From NCBI RefSeq assembly GCF_000058485.1, contig NC_008278.1:1420962-1484961 (forward strand): a DNA stretch of 64,000 bases. Direction: 5' to 3'. This DNA is from Frankia alni ACN14a. Lineage in GTDB: Bacteria; Actinomycetota; Actinomycetes; Frankiales; Frankiaceae. Below are positions 54,736-63,272 of the stretch, one piece after another (positions within the stretch are counted from its first letter, which is position 1; each line of letters starts with the position of its first letter). The translations under genes and the position numbers were made by a program. Below the pieces are notes generated by a model. The model saw nothing but the letters and a program-made list of their open reading frames with translations, had not been told where the DNA came from and ran no database searches.

Positions 54736-55209
54736 TTACAGGCGCAGGGGGCGGATCGGGGCGGCGATCAGGTGCGGCTGCGACTGCCAGTCGACGCCCG
54801 CCACGTCGATGTAGAGCTCGATCTCGTTGCCGTCCGGGTCGAGGATGTAGAGGCTGTGGGTGATCGTGTGATCCGACGCCCCGACGATGTCGACGCCAGC
54901 CTCCCGGATGCGGGCGAGGACCTCGCGCAACTCGTCGTCGGTGTCGCCGACCTTCAGCCCGAAGTGGTAGAGCCCGATCCGCCGGCCGGCCGGCACCGCC
55001 GCCGCGTCCTCGCCGACCTCGATGAGCAGCAGTTCGTGATGCGTGCGGCCGGCGGAGAAGCCGGCCGCGGGCACCCGCAGCGGACCGTCGGCGGAGGCCG
55101 CCGGGTCCGGGAACACCTGCCGCCAGCCGAGGACGTCCCGGTAGAACGCGACCGAACGTTCGATGTTGCGGACGTAGAGGACGAGATGTCCCAGTTCCTT
55201 GATCTCCAC
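54736..55209 (-). CDS. VOC-family (glyoxalase-like) protein
   Basis: 157 residues from GTG 55209, with GGGGAG 6 nt upstream; longer frames upstream lack coding character. Two betaalphabetabetabeta modules: VEIKELGHLVLYVRNIERSVAFYRDVLGW (first module, metal His9), HHELLLIEVGED, GLYHFGLKVGDTDDELREVL and YILDPDGNEIELYID (metal Glu). This matches metal-dependent VOC enzymes such as dioxygenases or glyoxalases; the substrate is not identifiable. It lies antisense to the ssrA promoter region. Confidence 0.88.
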   Translation of the reverse strand: MEIKELGHLVLYVRNIERSVAFYRDVLGWRQVFPDPAASADGPLRVPAAGFSAGRTHHELLLIEVGEDAAAVPAGRRIGLYHFGLKVGDTDDELREVLARIREAGVDIVGASDHTITHSLYILDPDGNEIELYIDVAGVDWQSQPHLIAAPIRPLRL

Positions 55210-55426
55210 AGTGGTCTCCCCGGGGCTGGCGGACGGGATGCCGTTGTACGTACAACTACCACGCGGGGCCCGGCATGCCCGCCTTCGCTCCTCGATTCCG
55301 CGTCTGTCGGGCCGGGCGCCGACGCCCTCCGCTGCCGACGCGGACCGGGTCCGCCGGCCGCGGCGCATCGCTCCGATCGCCCGCGTCCTGCGGTAGCATG
55401 AGACGGTAGGCAAGACAACCGTACCT

Positions 55427-55796
55427 GGGGGTGATCGGTTTCGACTTCGGACGTCGAGGCAGGGGAAGCGGGCCGAGGATGAACGGTTATCTCGTTAACG
55501 ATCCGTTCAAAAAAATAGCTGCCAACAAGACGCAGCCTGTTACCCCCCTGTACGCCCTCGCGGCGTAGGGACTAGGTAACCGTCAGCCTGGGAGTGCCTC
55601 CGGCCCAGGATCTGACGTCGCTAGGAGGATCACCGACTGACCCGGTCGCGGGGCCAGTTGGAAAATCAAACAGCGACTGAGCCTACGTCGGCTTGCCTGT
55701 GGGTCCGACGGGGCTGAGAAACAAGTAGCAGGCTCCGCCCGGAGAAGCCCTGTGTCGGTGCCGGAGGACGCGGGTTCGATTCCCGCCACCTCCACC
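55427..55796 (+). ncRNA. ssrA: tmRNA (transfer-messenger RNA)
   Basis: The 5' end GGGGGTG (55427-55433), followed by ATCGGTTTCGAC, pairs with CACCTCC (55787-55793) next to the T-arm GGTTCGATTCC; CC follows the discriminator A, and the final A of CCA is not encoded. The tag reading frame runs 55518-55568: AANKTQPVTPLYALAA, then TAG. The tag ends in the hydrophobic ALAA recognised by ClpXP-type proteases. With SmpB it rescues stalled ribosomes. An apparent antisense gene (55583-55795, MEVAGIEPASS) is a known tmRNA artefact. Confidence 0.95.
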
Positions 55797-56262
55797 CCGC
55801 AGCGTGACGAACCGCCTGACCTGCAGAAACAGGTTGGTTCGCACGTTGCGGACGTGCTCGTGCCCGCCGAAACTGCAGGTCGGCGGGCCGGGCAGGTGGT
55901 TCGAGCCTCCTTTGGCTCTGTAGCAGTCGACTCCTGTCGGTAGTCGCCGCGGCTGGGATGGGTCAGCGTGCGGGTCGTTCGCGGCCCTCGCTGCGAGAGT
56001 TGGCAGGTCCGTGGTCGGGCTCCTGCTTACCGGAGCTCGTCCGCACGGCCCCGACCTGCGCCGCTGGGCGGTGCAGTCGGCGAATATCGCCCGGATGCTG
56101 GACCAGCGGAGGTTCGTCGCGGACGAGCTGGAGGAGCCGCGACGACGCTGGGACACCTGACGGCCCGAGGCCAGGCTCGATGCCGCGCCGCCGACAGCCC
56201 CTCCCGCTAGTCGGGTGGAGGCGACGGCGGGGCGGCCTAGGGGACGGGCGCGGGGAACCGAG
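55797..56262. other. Spacer between tmRNA and the accessory island
   Basis: 466 bp. Except for the small frame at 56011-56160 no gene is supported. Short inverted elements around CTGCAG (55820-55880) occur. The 3' end of tmRNA is a frequent site for island integration; no second copy of the 3' segment was seen within the window. Confidence 0.5.
56011..56160 (+). CDS. Possible small hypothetical protein
   Basis: 49 residues from GTG 56011 (LLLTGARPHGPDLRRW, ANIARMLDQRRFVADELEEP). Codon third positions are G/C-rich and the sequence has coding character, but no good ribosome site and no recognised family. It may be the 3' remnant of a longer gene truncated at the island edge. Confidence 0.3.
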   Translation: MVGLLLTGARPHGPDLRRWAVQSANIARMLDQRRFVADELEEPRRRWDT

Positions 56263-56940
56263 ATGACCCATCCGCCGATCGACGTCCGGCGCGAGGGTCA
56301 CCTGTATCGCCCTCACGCGGAGACAGTACGAATCGGGCCCAGACGCCCACGGACTGTCGATACCGTGTGGGCGAAATTGGTTGCGCGGGCGAGCGATAGA
56401 CAGTCGGGGGCGTCGGTGGCGATGAAGGTACGGGTGGGCAAGTATGCCTACCTGTGGGAGGGCGCCGAGCCGCTCGTCCCGGGCGACCGCGTGCTCCTGC
56501 CCGAGAACTGGCTCAGTCGTACGATCCACGGCCCCGGGCCCTTCGAGGACACCGTGACCGCCGTCGGAAGCGACTACGACGGGCCGATGTCGCGGGTCAT
56601 TGCCAAGATCGGACGGGATCCGGACTGGAGACCGCCGGAGCCGGACACACTACCCGCGCCCCGCGTCTCCCTCGTCCACGAAGGCCGGTACCAGCAGGCG
56701 CTGGCCGAATACGACCGCCAGGTCGAGGAGTGGCGTCGGCGTGCCGGTGGCACGGCTTCCGATCCGGTGACCGTCGGGCGGGCCAGGCTCGTCACGTGCC
56801 CGAAGTGCGGTGCCCCTGAATCAAGCCCGTGTACGGATGCTGCGAGGCCCCGGAAGGCGAATCATCAGGAGCGGCTCCGGCGGTTCCGTGCGTGGATGCA
56901 GGAGACCCATCCCCGGTACCCTCGGCGCGAGACGCTCTGA
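56263..56940 (+). CDS. Hypothetical protein with C-terminal actinobacterial zinc-finger
   Basis: 225 residues from ATG 56263 (GAACCGAG upstream). An N-terminal region (VRVGKYAYLWEGAEPLVPGDRVLLPENW) resembles a small beta-barrel and is followed by a helical linker (HEGRYQQALAEYDRQVEEWRRR). The C-terminal zinc finger CPKCGAPESSPC ... NHQERLRRF matches the common actinobacterial CPxC...PC...H..R element. Probably nucleic-acid associated; function unknown. First well-supported gene after the tmRNA. Confidence 0.65.
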   Translation: MTHPPIDVRREGHLYRPHAETVRIGPRRPRTVDTVWAKLVARASDRQSGASVAMKVRVGKYAYLWEGAEPLVPGDRVLLPENWLSRTIHGPGPFEDTVTAVGSDYDGPMSRVIAKIGRDPDWRPPEPDTLPAPRVSLVHEGRYQQALAEYDRQVEEWRRRAGGTASDPVTVGRARLVTCPKCGAPESSPCTDAARPRKANHQERLRRFRAWMQETHPRYPRRETL

Positions 56941-57045
56941 TCATGTCGGTGTGACCGGTCCGGCCGGGGCGCGCCAGCGGGCGGGCACCGAGGGCGCGAT
57001 GTCGCTGAGGGCGATGCGGAACGTCAGCCGGAGCGGCGGCCGGGC

Positions 57046-57294
57046 CTACGGGTGTTCCTCCGCGTTGGTGGCGGCTGCGGTGGTGTGCTCCCAGTGCAGG
57101 ATCAGCTCGGCGAGCGCCTCGACTGCTCTTCGCCGTTCCTCGGCCGTCATGGGTATGGTCTCGACCCGCTCGATGACCATGTGGCGGGCGACGGGTTGTC
57201 GTCGTGTTTTCCGGGACGGTTCCGCGCCAGCTTGGTTGCCGGCTTCCGTGTTCTCCGTGCGGGGATCGTCCTGGGCGTGGTCGGGACCGGCCAT
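57046..57294 (-). CDS. Small hypothetical protein
   Basis: 82 residues from ATG 57294, about 11 nt after an AAGGGGG site. The N-terminal half is disordered; the C-terminal ~40 residues (VIERVETIPMTAEERRRAVEALAELILHWEHTT) form two amphipathic helices. No recognised family. It could be longer if an earlier start is used. Confidence 0.4.
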   Translation of the reverse strand: MAGPDHAQDDPRTENTEAGNQAGAEPSRKTRRQPVARHMVIERVETIPMTAEERRRAVEALAELILHWEHTTAAATNAEEHP

Positions 57295-57652
57295 CGGTAG
57301 GGTGCCCCCTTGCGGCTCTCTGGCCTGTATCGGCTGTCGGGGCACTCTATTGCTGCTGGGAGCGGTTCCTGGGCGACCACGGCGTCGCCCTTCGTCGCCT
57401 CCGATGGCTTGTTCTGGTGCCGGGTTGTCCCAGCGCTCGCGCGGTTCGTCCGCGTTTGCCTGTTCCCGGTCCGGGTAAGCGCGTTTCCGGTTCGGCCGGT
57501 TGGGGGTCGCGGTTGTCGAGACCCACCAGCTGTCTCCGCTGGCTGTTGGCGTATGAGGTCGATCGCCCGACAGGCTGGTTGATCGGGTGAGATCATGATG
57601 GGTCGTGTGGAGGAGCCGGAACTCACGCGGTTGTGAGTCAGAAGATCGCGGG
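57295..57652. other. Intergenic region of the island
   Basis: 358 bp without a supported gene. The leftward frame from 57690 has no coding character here. Confidence 0.4.
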
Positions 57653-58054
57653 ATGACGGTGCGCGAGTTCTTCGCGGCGCTTGCCTTCATCGCGCGGGAC
57701 GCGTGGAGCCCTACGCCCCGGTCAGATCTCTACTTGCACTGTGATGTCTGCGGTGGTCCGACCCCGCACTCCAGCTATCGGCGGATCATCTCCGCGACCG
57801 AGGTGAATCCGACGCTCGTTGCCGCGCCCCCGGAGCCGGTCTGCGCGGTGTGCCGTGACGCGCATCCGCGCACTCTCGGCGACGAACCGCCTTGCGACAC
57901 GGCCATGGTGTGTATCGGCCAGCGACGGCGCCGCTGGCGCGCGGGGAGGTCCCGGCGGCCGTGTGGCGCGCGATTTGAGGTTCCCGCGTCCGCGCCGACC
58001 GTGATCTGCGCGTGGTGCAGCACGCAGCAGGACGGACCGGTCAGGCAGCAATGA
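57653..58054 (+). CDS. Hypothetical Cys-rich protein (zinc-ribbon pairs)
   Basis: 133 residues from ATG 57653. An N-terminal helix (REFFAALAFIARDAW) is followed by three Cys pairs, LHCDVCGGPT, VCAVCRDAH and VICAWCSTQQ, plus a single CGARF. These probably bind two zinc ions. No family recognised. It is upstream of the EACC1-like gene and may be part of its locus. Confidence 0.55.
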   Translation: MTVREFFAALAFIARDAWSPTPRSDLYLHCDVCGGPTPHSSYRRIISATEVNPTLVAAPPEPVCAVCRDAHPRTLGDEPPCDTAMVCIGQRRRRWRAGRSRRPCGARFEVPASAPTVICAWCSTQQDGPVRQQ

Positions 58055-58199
58055 CCACGTCGCGGGACTGACATCAACACTCCCAGGAATCCGAAGATCT
58101 TGGTGCTGTCACAGCCGACCCAAGTGACGCCGCTTGGTCACTCTTCGCGTAGGGCGCGGTAAGATCTCAATCGGTGTGGGCTGGCCGTCGGGGGGCGTC

Positions 58200-58669
58200 G
58201 TGGATCTGATCGTGCAGATGTCCGGTGGCACGTCGGGGGATGATCTGGGTCGTTTGCGGGGCTGGTTGTTGGACGAGCCGCTGCTGCGAGGCAGGGTCCG
58301 GCTACAACCCGCGGCGGCGCCGCCGGGCGCGATGCCCGGTGGAGTGATCGAGGCGCTGGTGGTCCTGGCGGCCGGTGGTGGGCGGTGGCGACGGCGGCCC
58401 GGGTGCGTACCGCGGGCAGTGTGCTGATCACCTGGTTGAAGGGCCGGCGGGGTGATGTGCAGGCGACGGTGACCACCGCGCAGGGCGCGTCGGTGTCGCT
58501 GTCCGCGTCGCTGTCCGCGACAAACGTGCGCAGCCTGACGAGCGCGGAGGTCAGCGCCCTGCTCGACAAGCTGGGCGTCGTGGCCACGGGCGAGTCGGAG
58601 CAGACCGGTGAGGGCGAGGGCTCCGGTCCGCCGGCTGAGCCGGACGGATCGTCACAGGCGGCGGGCTGA
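58200..58669 (+). pseudogene. EACC1-like (effector-associated constant component) gene interrupted by a frameshift
   Basis: Two overlapping frames together encode one ~155-residue protein. The first, from GTG 58200, reads VDLIVQMSGGTSGDDLGRLRGWLLDEPLLRGRVRL and PPGAMPGGVIEALVVLAAGGG. The continuation, in the -1 frame from about 58382, reads AVATAARVRTAGSVLITWLKGRRGDVQATVTTAQGASV, then an acidic tail. This layout matches the EACC1 family, the small constant partner in caspase/trypsin-effector conflict systems. The shift falls in a G-rich run (GGTGGTGGGCGG, 58374-58385): either a real inactivating deletion, a sequencing error, or ribosomal slippage. The family assignment rests on motif resemblance only. 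Confidence 0.6.
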
Positions 58670-58680
58670 GGCGAGGGGCC

Positions 58681-59256
58681 GTGGTGTTCTCGGATCTCGC
58701 CGGGCCGGGAAGCCGGATTCTGCTGATCGGTTCCGGCCGGCATGTGACCGGTTCTCTCCTGCCGGACCTGCCGTCGGTAGCCAGCACTCTTACCGATCTC
58801 GCCGAGGTGCTGGCCGGCCGGTGTGGTATGCCCGCCGGGCAGGTCACGACGGTGATGGATCCGGCGAACCCGATCGAGCTTGCCAATGCGATCGAGCGGG
58901 CGGCGGAGCAGGCCGGCGACGTGTTCCTGCTCTACTACGCCGGCCACGGCGTTCTCGATGCCGAGGGGGCGTTGCACCTCGCGACCCAGGCAACCATCGA
59001 CCTGGGTCGTGGCCGGGTGGGGCATCAGGCGCTGGCTTTTGCGGACGTCAATGACCTGCTGCGGGAACACTGCCAGGCCGCCCGAGTTGTGGCCGTCCTT
59101 GATGCCTGTCACGCCGGGCGGGCTTCCACCCCCTCGGCGGGAAGTCTGCATGCCGCGTTCGAGCGTGCCGGGCAGGGGAGCTGCCTGCTGGCCGCGGCCT
59201 CGCGGGACGAGCATGCCCTGGCGCCGGTCGGAGCGGTGCCCACGAGGCTTCATTGA
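58681..59256 (+). CDS. Caspase-like (p20) cysteine protease, C-terminally truncated
   Basis: 191 residues from GTG 58681. The caspase fold is complete through the catalytic dyad: RILLIGSGRHV, SVASTLTDLAEVL, VFLLYYAGHGVLD (His89) and VVAVLDACHAGRAS (Cys143). The frame stops at residue 191 (PVGAVPTRLH), where relatives in EACC1-linked systems continue into GAxHTAFTG and a large sensor/NTPase region. It lies 11 bp downstream of the EACC1-like gene. Such proteases are proposed to kill the infected cell. Its truncation suggests loss of the C-terminal part, possibly by replacement with the next gene. Confidence 0.8.
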   Translation: MVFSDLAGPGSRILLIGSGRHVTGSLLPDLPSVASTLTDLAEVLAGRCGMPAGQVTTVMDPANPIELANAIERAAEQAGDVFLLYYAGHGVLDAEGALHLATQATIDLGRGRVGHQALAFADVNDLLREHCQAARVVAVLDACHAGRASTPSAGSLHAAFERAGQGSCLLAAASRDEHALAPVGAVPTRLH

Positions 59257-59291
59257 GTAGTTCAAGTCGAAACAAAGGTGACGTCGAGACC

Positions 59292-60995
59292 ATGGATTGC
59301 GAGCTCATTCTTCCTCCGCCTCCCCTTGATTCGGGAGAAGGAACGGATGTCGATCGCCTGAGGATGCTCCAATGCCAGCGGGGACGGTGGGCTGAAGAAT
59401 GGGCCCACTATCGCGTGCGCCTCGCCGCTGACCTCGCTCGGATCGAGCAGCGCTCTCGCGACCGCACGAGGTACTGGGATGCCTGGCGAGATCGCGCGAT
59501 CGAGTCCTGGAGGACGCGGCACGATTTTCGGCGTACAAGTGTCGCCGACTTCCCGATGCTGCGTGAGCAATGGCATCGAGATAATCCTCCGCCCTGGACG
59601 ATGCCCGCAGGATTTGCCAACAGGCAGGAATCTGGTCGTCCAAGATGGGTCTGCCCGCTCGATGATCACCATACTTGGGAGGTCTGGCCAAAAGATCGCA
59701 TTTCACGCGGCACACGATGCCCCGCGTGTCAGAAGAAGGGCGTGATTGCCGATGTTGCGCTTCTACTGGACCAGTGGGACGACGAGGCTTCTCCAGATGA
59801 GGTGACCTTGGGTTCGAATCGCGAGGTTTCCTGGAAACACGAGACGTGGACTGTCGTGCCCGAGACCGGAGAATGGAGGAAGGTGACGCACCATTGGCGC
59901 ACCGAACCCAAGGTCCGGACGGGCCAGCTCGACGCCTGCCTCGTGTGCGCTGGACATCAAGTGGACGAGACGACGAGTCTCAAGACCTGGTTCCCGACTC
60001 TGGCTAGAGAACTGGTCAGCTCGGTCGACGCGGCGACCTTGTCACCCGGTAGCCATGATGGCGGAACTGCGCGATATGAGTGGCGATGCCTCACGAATGA
60101 GAAACATCCGAACTGGCGGTCGACTATCCTCAACCGGGTTAACGACACGGGCTGTCCACGGTGTCGTCGCCGAGGTGTCTCCGACCGTCAAGCGCGTATC
60201 GCCGCCGAAATCGATAGCCTCGGCGCCCTGATTCCACCGGACGACCGGCTAGGTGGTCTCCCTGGTGGCGTACCCGACCTCTGTTCGTATCAGCTCGACA
60301 TCCCGTCCGACGTCCGAGAGCGCTATCAGTGGAGATACTCAAAGATCGAAATCGACATGCTCATCGATGCGGGTGGACGACGGATAGCAGTGGAATATGA
60401 CGGCGCCGCCTACCACGCGAGCCGGTTCCGTGATGATGATGAGATCGAACGGCGAAAAGACGGTATTCTGCGAGCGCTCGGTCTACCCGTAATTCGGGTG
60501 CGGGAGCAGGGGCTGACTACGCCGGTTCGTAAGGGCCTGTGGGTGATCGAGATCAATCGGGACGAACCCTGGAGTGTAGCGGTCAAGATCTTCGACACCG
60601 TGAGGAAGATCACTGGATGGATGCCTACGGGCTTGCGCTCTTACCGCCTAGGCCAGGCTAACCAGGGGGAAGTCAACGCGGGAAATTTTCTGGCCGCGTA
60701 CCGGGAACCGCGGGAGAGGGGGCCTCGTCCGCCACGGTCAGTCTCTGTTCCGCGACCGCGTCGGCCGCGCTCGACCATTCCTGCTGGCACCAAGATTGGA
60801 CATCTCACAGTACGGTCGGATGCCATTTTTGACAAGAATTCTCCCCCGCGTTCAACCCAACGATGGAATTATAAAGTTGACTGCGCCTGTGGCGCAACCA
60901 ATGTTTCCAAGACGCACGCGGATCTCACGCGAAACGATGGGAGGCGGGCCAAATTCTGCTCTCGTCAATGCCCCCTCATTACGGCGAGCGTCTGA
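59292..60995 (+). CDS. Zinc-ribbon / PD-(D/E)XK nuclease-like protein
   Basis: 567 residues from ATG 59292; an in-frame TTG at 59253 overlaps the caspase stop by 4 nt. N-terminal helices (~1-100), then zinc-ribbon units of the PF14311-like type: RWVCPLDDHHTWEVWP plus CPACQKKG, CLVCAGHQV plus WRCLTNEKHPNW, CPRCRRRG. A restriction-endonuclease-like core follows at ~325-410: KIEIDMLIDAGGRRIAVEYDGAAYHA, RRKDGILRALGLPVIRVREQG, with Asp and the Glu-x-Asp-Gly motif as likely metal ligands, as in DUF559/Vsr-like nucleases. The C-terminal ~60 residues (CACGATNVSK ... FCSRQCP) form another zinc-binding module. AT content is visibly higher than in the rest of the window. Confidence 0.75.
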   Translation: MDCELILPPPPLDSGEGTDVDRLRMLQCQRGRWAEEWAHYRVRLAADLARIEQRSRDRTRYWDAWRDRAIESWRTRHDFRRTSVADFPMLREQWHRDNPPPWTMPAGFANRQESGRPRWVCPLDDHHTWEVWPKDRISRGTRCPACQKKGVIADVALLLDQWDDEASPDEVTLGSNREVSWKHETWTVVPETGEWRKVTHHWRTEPKVRTGQLDACLVCAGHQVDETTSLKTWFPTLARELVSSVDAATLSPGSHDGGTARYEWRCLTNEKHPNWRSTILNRVNDTGCPRCRRRGVSDRQARIAAEIDSLGALIPPDDRLGGLPGGVPDLCSYQLDIPSDVRERYQWRYSKIEIDMLIDAGGRRIAVEYDGAAYHASRFRDDDEIERRKDGILRALGLPVIRVREQGLTTPVRKGLWVIEINRDEPWSVAVKIFDTVRKITGWMPTGLRSYRLGQANQGEVNAGNFLAAYREPRERGPRPPRSVSVPRPRRPRSTIPAGTKIGHLTVRSDAIFDKNSPPRSTQRWNYKVDCACGATNVSKTHADLTRNDGRRAKFCSRQCPLITASV

Positions 60996-61185
60996 AGGAT
61001 GAGCGATCCACCAAAGCGAAGTGGTCGAGGCACCTCTACCGTTTCCGACCGAGTTCATCCCGGCGTTCACCAGAGATCAAATATAGTCCCATCTGATTCT
61101 AGTCCATAACGCAGCAACTGGGGTCACGGAGCGACTGAAGCCAAAGATTCCGCGAGTTGTTGAGGCGTAGCCCATCCGTGATGAC

Positions 61186-61908
61186 GTGGCCTTCTTTGAC
61201 ACGGTGCGCCAGCAGATCGCGAAGCTGGAAGCCGCGGACCGGGAGGGCACGACACCGCCGCCCTGGACACGGCCGTCCGGCAGATCATCAGCCAGCACAT
61301 GACCGGCACCGGCGTCATCGACATCTTCGCCGAGGCCGGCCTGGGCAAGCCCGGCGTCTCCGTGATCGACGGCGAGTTCCGCAAGAGGTTCGAGACCTCC
61401 GACCGCCAGCACCTACAGCTGGAGGCAGTCCGGCGGCTCATCGCCAACGAGGTCAGGCTCATCAGCCGGCGCAACATCGCCGCGGGTCGCAAGTTCTCCG
61501 AGAGCTCAACGACGCGCTCAACCGGTACCAGAACCGGGCGATTATCTCGTCCCAGGTAATCGCCGCGCTCGTCGAACTCGCCAAAGCGATCCAGGAGCAG
61601 CGGAAGCGCGGCGAGGACACCGGGCTTTCCGAGAACGAGCTGGCCTTCTACGACGCGCTGGCGAACAACGAGTCCGCCCGTGACGTCATGCAGGACGAGA
61701 CGATGCGGAAGATTGCGCACGAGCCGACCGGCATCGTCCGCCGCGACGCGAAGACGGACTGGCAGGTCAAGGCGTCGGTGCGGGCCAAGCTCCGCACCAG
61801 CGTCAAGCACCTTCTACTCCTCACGGGTACCCACTCGACCAGGAACCCGGCGCGACCGAGCTGATCATTCGTCAGGCCGAACTCTTCGCCGAGGAGGAAG
61901 TGGCGTAG
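61186..61908 (+). pseudogene. Decayed 3' part of type I restriction subunit hsdR
   Basis: Consecutive fragments of the HsdR C-terminal region appear in different frames: DVAFFDTVRQQIAKLEAADREG (61189-), ALDTAVRQIISQHMTGTGVIDIFAEAG (61265-), then LNDALNRYQNRAIISSQVIAALVELAKAI with LSENELAFYDALANNESARDVM and LRTSVKHLLL (61504-), and finally ATELIIRQAELFAEEEVA to TAG at 61908. At least three frameshifts separate them and the N-terminal motor/nuclease domains are missing. No hsdM or hsdS is present. It is a remnant of a restriction system. Confidence 0.8.
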
Positions 61909-61935
61909 TCCGGATCGGATGAAGGCCGGCTCATG

Positions 61936-61970
61936 CCGTAGTCCTGATTGGTACAATCGGACGACTACGG
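61936..61970. terminator. Long inverted repeat after the hsdR remnant
   Basis: Arms CCGTAGTC (61936-61943) and GACTACGG (61963-61970) enclose inner arms GATTG (61946-61950) and CAATC (61953-61957). It lies between the plus-strand hsdR remnant and the minus-strand CBASS-like operon, so it could terminate either; it might also be an old recombination site. Confidence 0.5.
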
Positions 61971-62145
61971 GTGCTGCAAGTGGGCCATCTTGTGCGCTGT
62001 CCTTCCCGTGTCGTGCTGGGCATCGGTCGTCAAAACCTGACCACGCTCCCGTCTGGCGGGCGCGCGGCTCGATACCCTCACTGCCCGTAACGCGACAGGC
62101 TGTCTCGCAGTCGCCAAGTGCCGTCGCCGACCGAAAGATTCCGTC

Positions 62146-62790
62146 TCATCTGGCCCACCAAGGGGTTCGCGCATCCAGATGGGCACGCACCGCTTTCATG
62201 AATGACATTTCAAACGGCGTTAGAGATCTGAGATCTATTATGGCTGTCGGGATAATCATGTCCGCGTCTGATGTTGTTGCCGGCCCCCTCCAAGCATCTT
62301 TCATCGCGGTCCCCGCGATCTCGCGGGCCTGCTGAACGAGGTCGGCGTACGCGGCTCCGACGGTTTCGGATTCCGCCGCCGTCCAGGCAACGTGGTAGGC
62401 GAGCCTGGCTTGAATATCCCGAAGCGCCTCGGAAAGCCGAACCCTCTCGTCCGGCGCTGCATCGGTCCGCCTGCGGCGGATGGCGTAAGGGAACTCCTTG
62501 TAGGCCGCGTACGTCGCGAATGCTTCAGCGAACGCTGTGCGCAGGCGGTTGCACTGCTCTTCCCGGCTGCGTCGATGGGCAAGCCAGATGTTGATCGCCG
62601 CCGCGATTATGCCAGCGAGAAATGCGCCGGAGAGCACTGCGGTCGCCAGGAGATCCGGTCCGCCGGTTGTCCCTCCTTGTGCGCCCGGGGTGGGTGCGGG
62701 CGTCCGTGTCACCGTAGCGGTAGTCGTGGCGCTGGTTTGAATCGACGGCAATGGTGCAACGGCGGATCCAGACGTAGTGGCGGTTGGCAT
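62146..62790 (-). CDS. Single-pass membrane protein of the CBASS-like operon (candidate effector)
   Basis: 214 residues, ATG with AGAGAAAG upstream. A Thr/Pro-rich N-terminus (~1-45) is followed by one membrane helix (LLATAVLSGAFLAGIIAAAINIWL, ~46-70) and a basic border (AHRRSREEQ), then a ~140-residue helical cytoplasmic domain (LRTAFAEAFATYAAYKEFPYA, LSEALRDIQARLAYHVAWTAAES, YADLVQQAREIAGTAMKDAW, LTPFEMSFMKAVRAHL). It lies 47 nt downstream of the E2-like gene on the same strand. In CBASS loci membrane proteins commonly act as pore-forming effectors; that role is inferred here. Confidence 0.65.
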   Translation of the reverse strand: MPTATTSGSAVAPLPSIQTSATTTATVTRTPAPTPGAQGGTTGGPDLLATAVLSGAFLAGIIAAAINIWLAHRRSREEQCNRLRTAFAEAFATYAAYKEFPYAIRRRRTDAAPDERVRLSEALRDIQARLAYHVAWTAAESETVGAAYADLVQQAREIAGTAMKDAWRGPATTSDADMIIPTAIIDLRSLTPFEMSFMKAVRAHLDARTPWWAR

Positions 62791-62837
62791 TGGCGCTTTC
62801 TCTGTTCATTGTTGATATTGGCTGACAGTCGTCGATG

Positions 62838-63272
62838 TCAGGCATGGATGACCTCGCACCCCGGCCATTCTCCTGTAAGGCGCCACCATTCTTCGCGAAG
62901 CAAGTGAGCGACGATGTAGCCGAGAAGGGCAGGCGGGCCGTCGGAACGGCTCCAGCGTCGTTCTATAGGATCGGCGGGGTACCACATGCACAGCGCGCCG
63001 CCAGAATAGCGATGTGGCGAGTCGGATGGTCCGTCCGTGTAGACGTGCGGGGACTCGGGAGACGCCAGGCTGAAGACGATCGTGATTGTCTGGACAGGCA
63101 GGTCCGCGACGTCGAGCCTGATCTCGACGGCGAAGCCACCTCTGTATCGCCGGAAGGGAAACCGCACCTCCCGGATCTGAAGGCCACAGTCGGCGAGCCG
63201 GCGCAGGAACAGGATGCGGGGCGCCGGCCTGGCGAACCAGGCCGGCTCCCGCCATGGTGCTCGGCGGGTCAC
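62838..63272 (-). CDS. E2-like (ubiquitin-conjugating fold) protein of an E2-only CBASS-like system
   Basis: 144 residues from GTG 63272, overlapping the stop of the CD-NTase by 4 nt (GTGA). The central part is E2-like: VRFPFRRYRGGFAVEIRLDV, ITIVFSLASPESPHVYTDG, then the active-site region SPHRYSGGALCMWYPADPI with Cys95, and a C-terminal helical part (LLGYIVAHLLREEWWRLTG, EWPGCEV). The H-x6-C spacing (PHRYSGGALC) and following W-Y-P are as in prokaryotic E2 enzymes. In E2-only (type II short) CBASS the Cys forms a thioester with the CD-NTase and conjugates it to a target, activating it. Assignment is by motif and context. Confidence 0.65.
   Translation of the reverse strand: MTRRAPWREPAWFARPAPRILFLRRLADCGLQIREVRFPFRRYRGGFAVEIRLDVADLPVQTITIVFSLASPESPHVYTDGPSDSPHRYSGGALCMWYPADPIERRWSRSDGPPALLGYIVAHLLREEWWRLTGEWPGCEVIHA

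Noticed and set aside
55583-55795. Minus-strand open frame beginning MEVAGIEPASS
   Set aside because: It is the antisense of the tmRNA 3' region, a well-known annotation artefact.
55770-55796. Second copy of the tmRNA 3' end as an attachment site
   Set aside because: No other copy of the GGTTCGATTCCCGCC segment was found in the window, so integration here is only inferred.
56810-57478. Plus-strand 222-codon frame overlapping the zinc-finger gene
   Set aside because: Arg/Ser-rich with no motifs; reads as a shadow frame.
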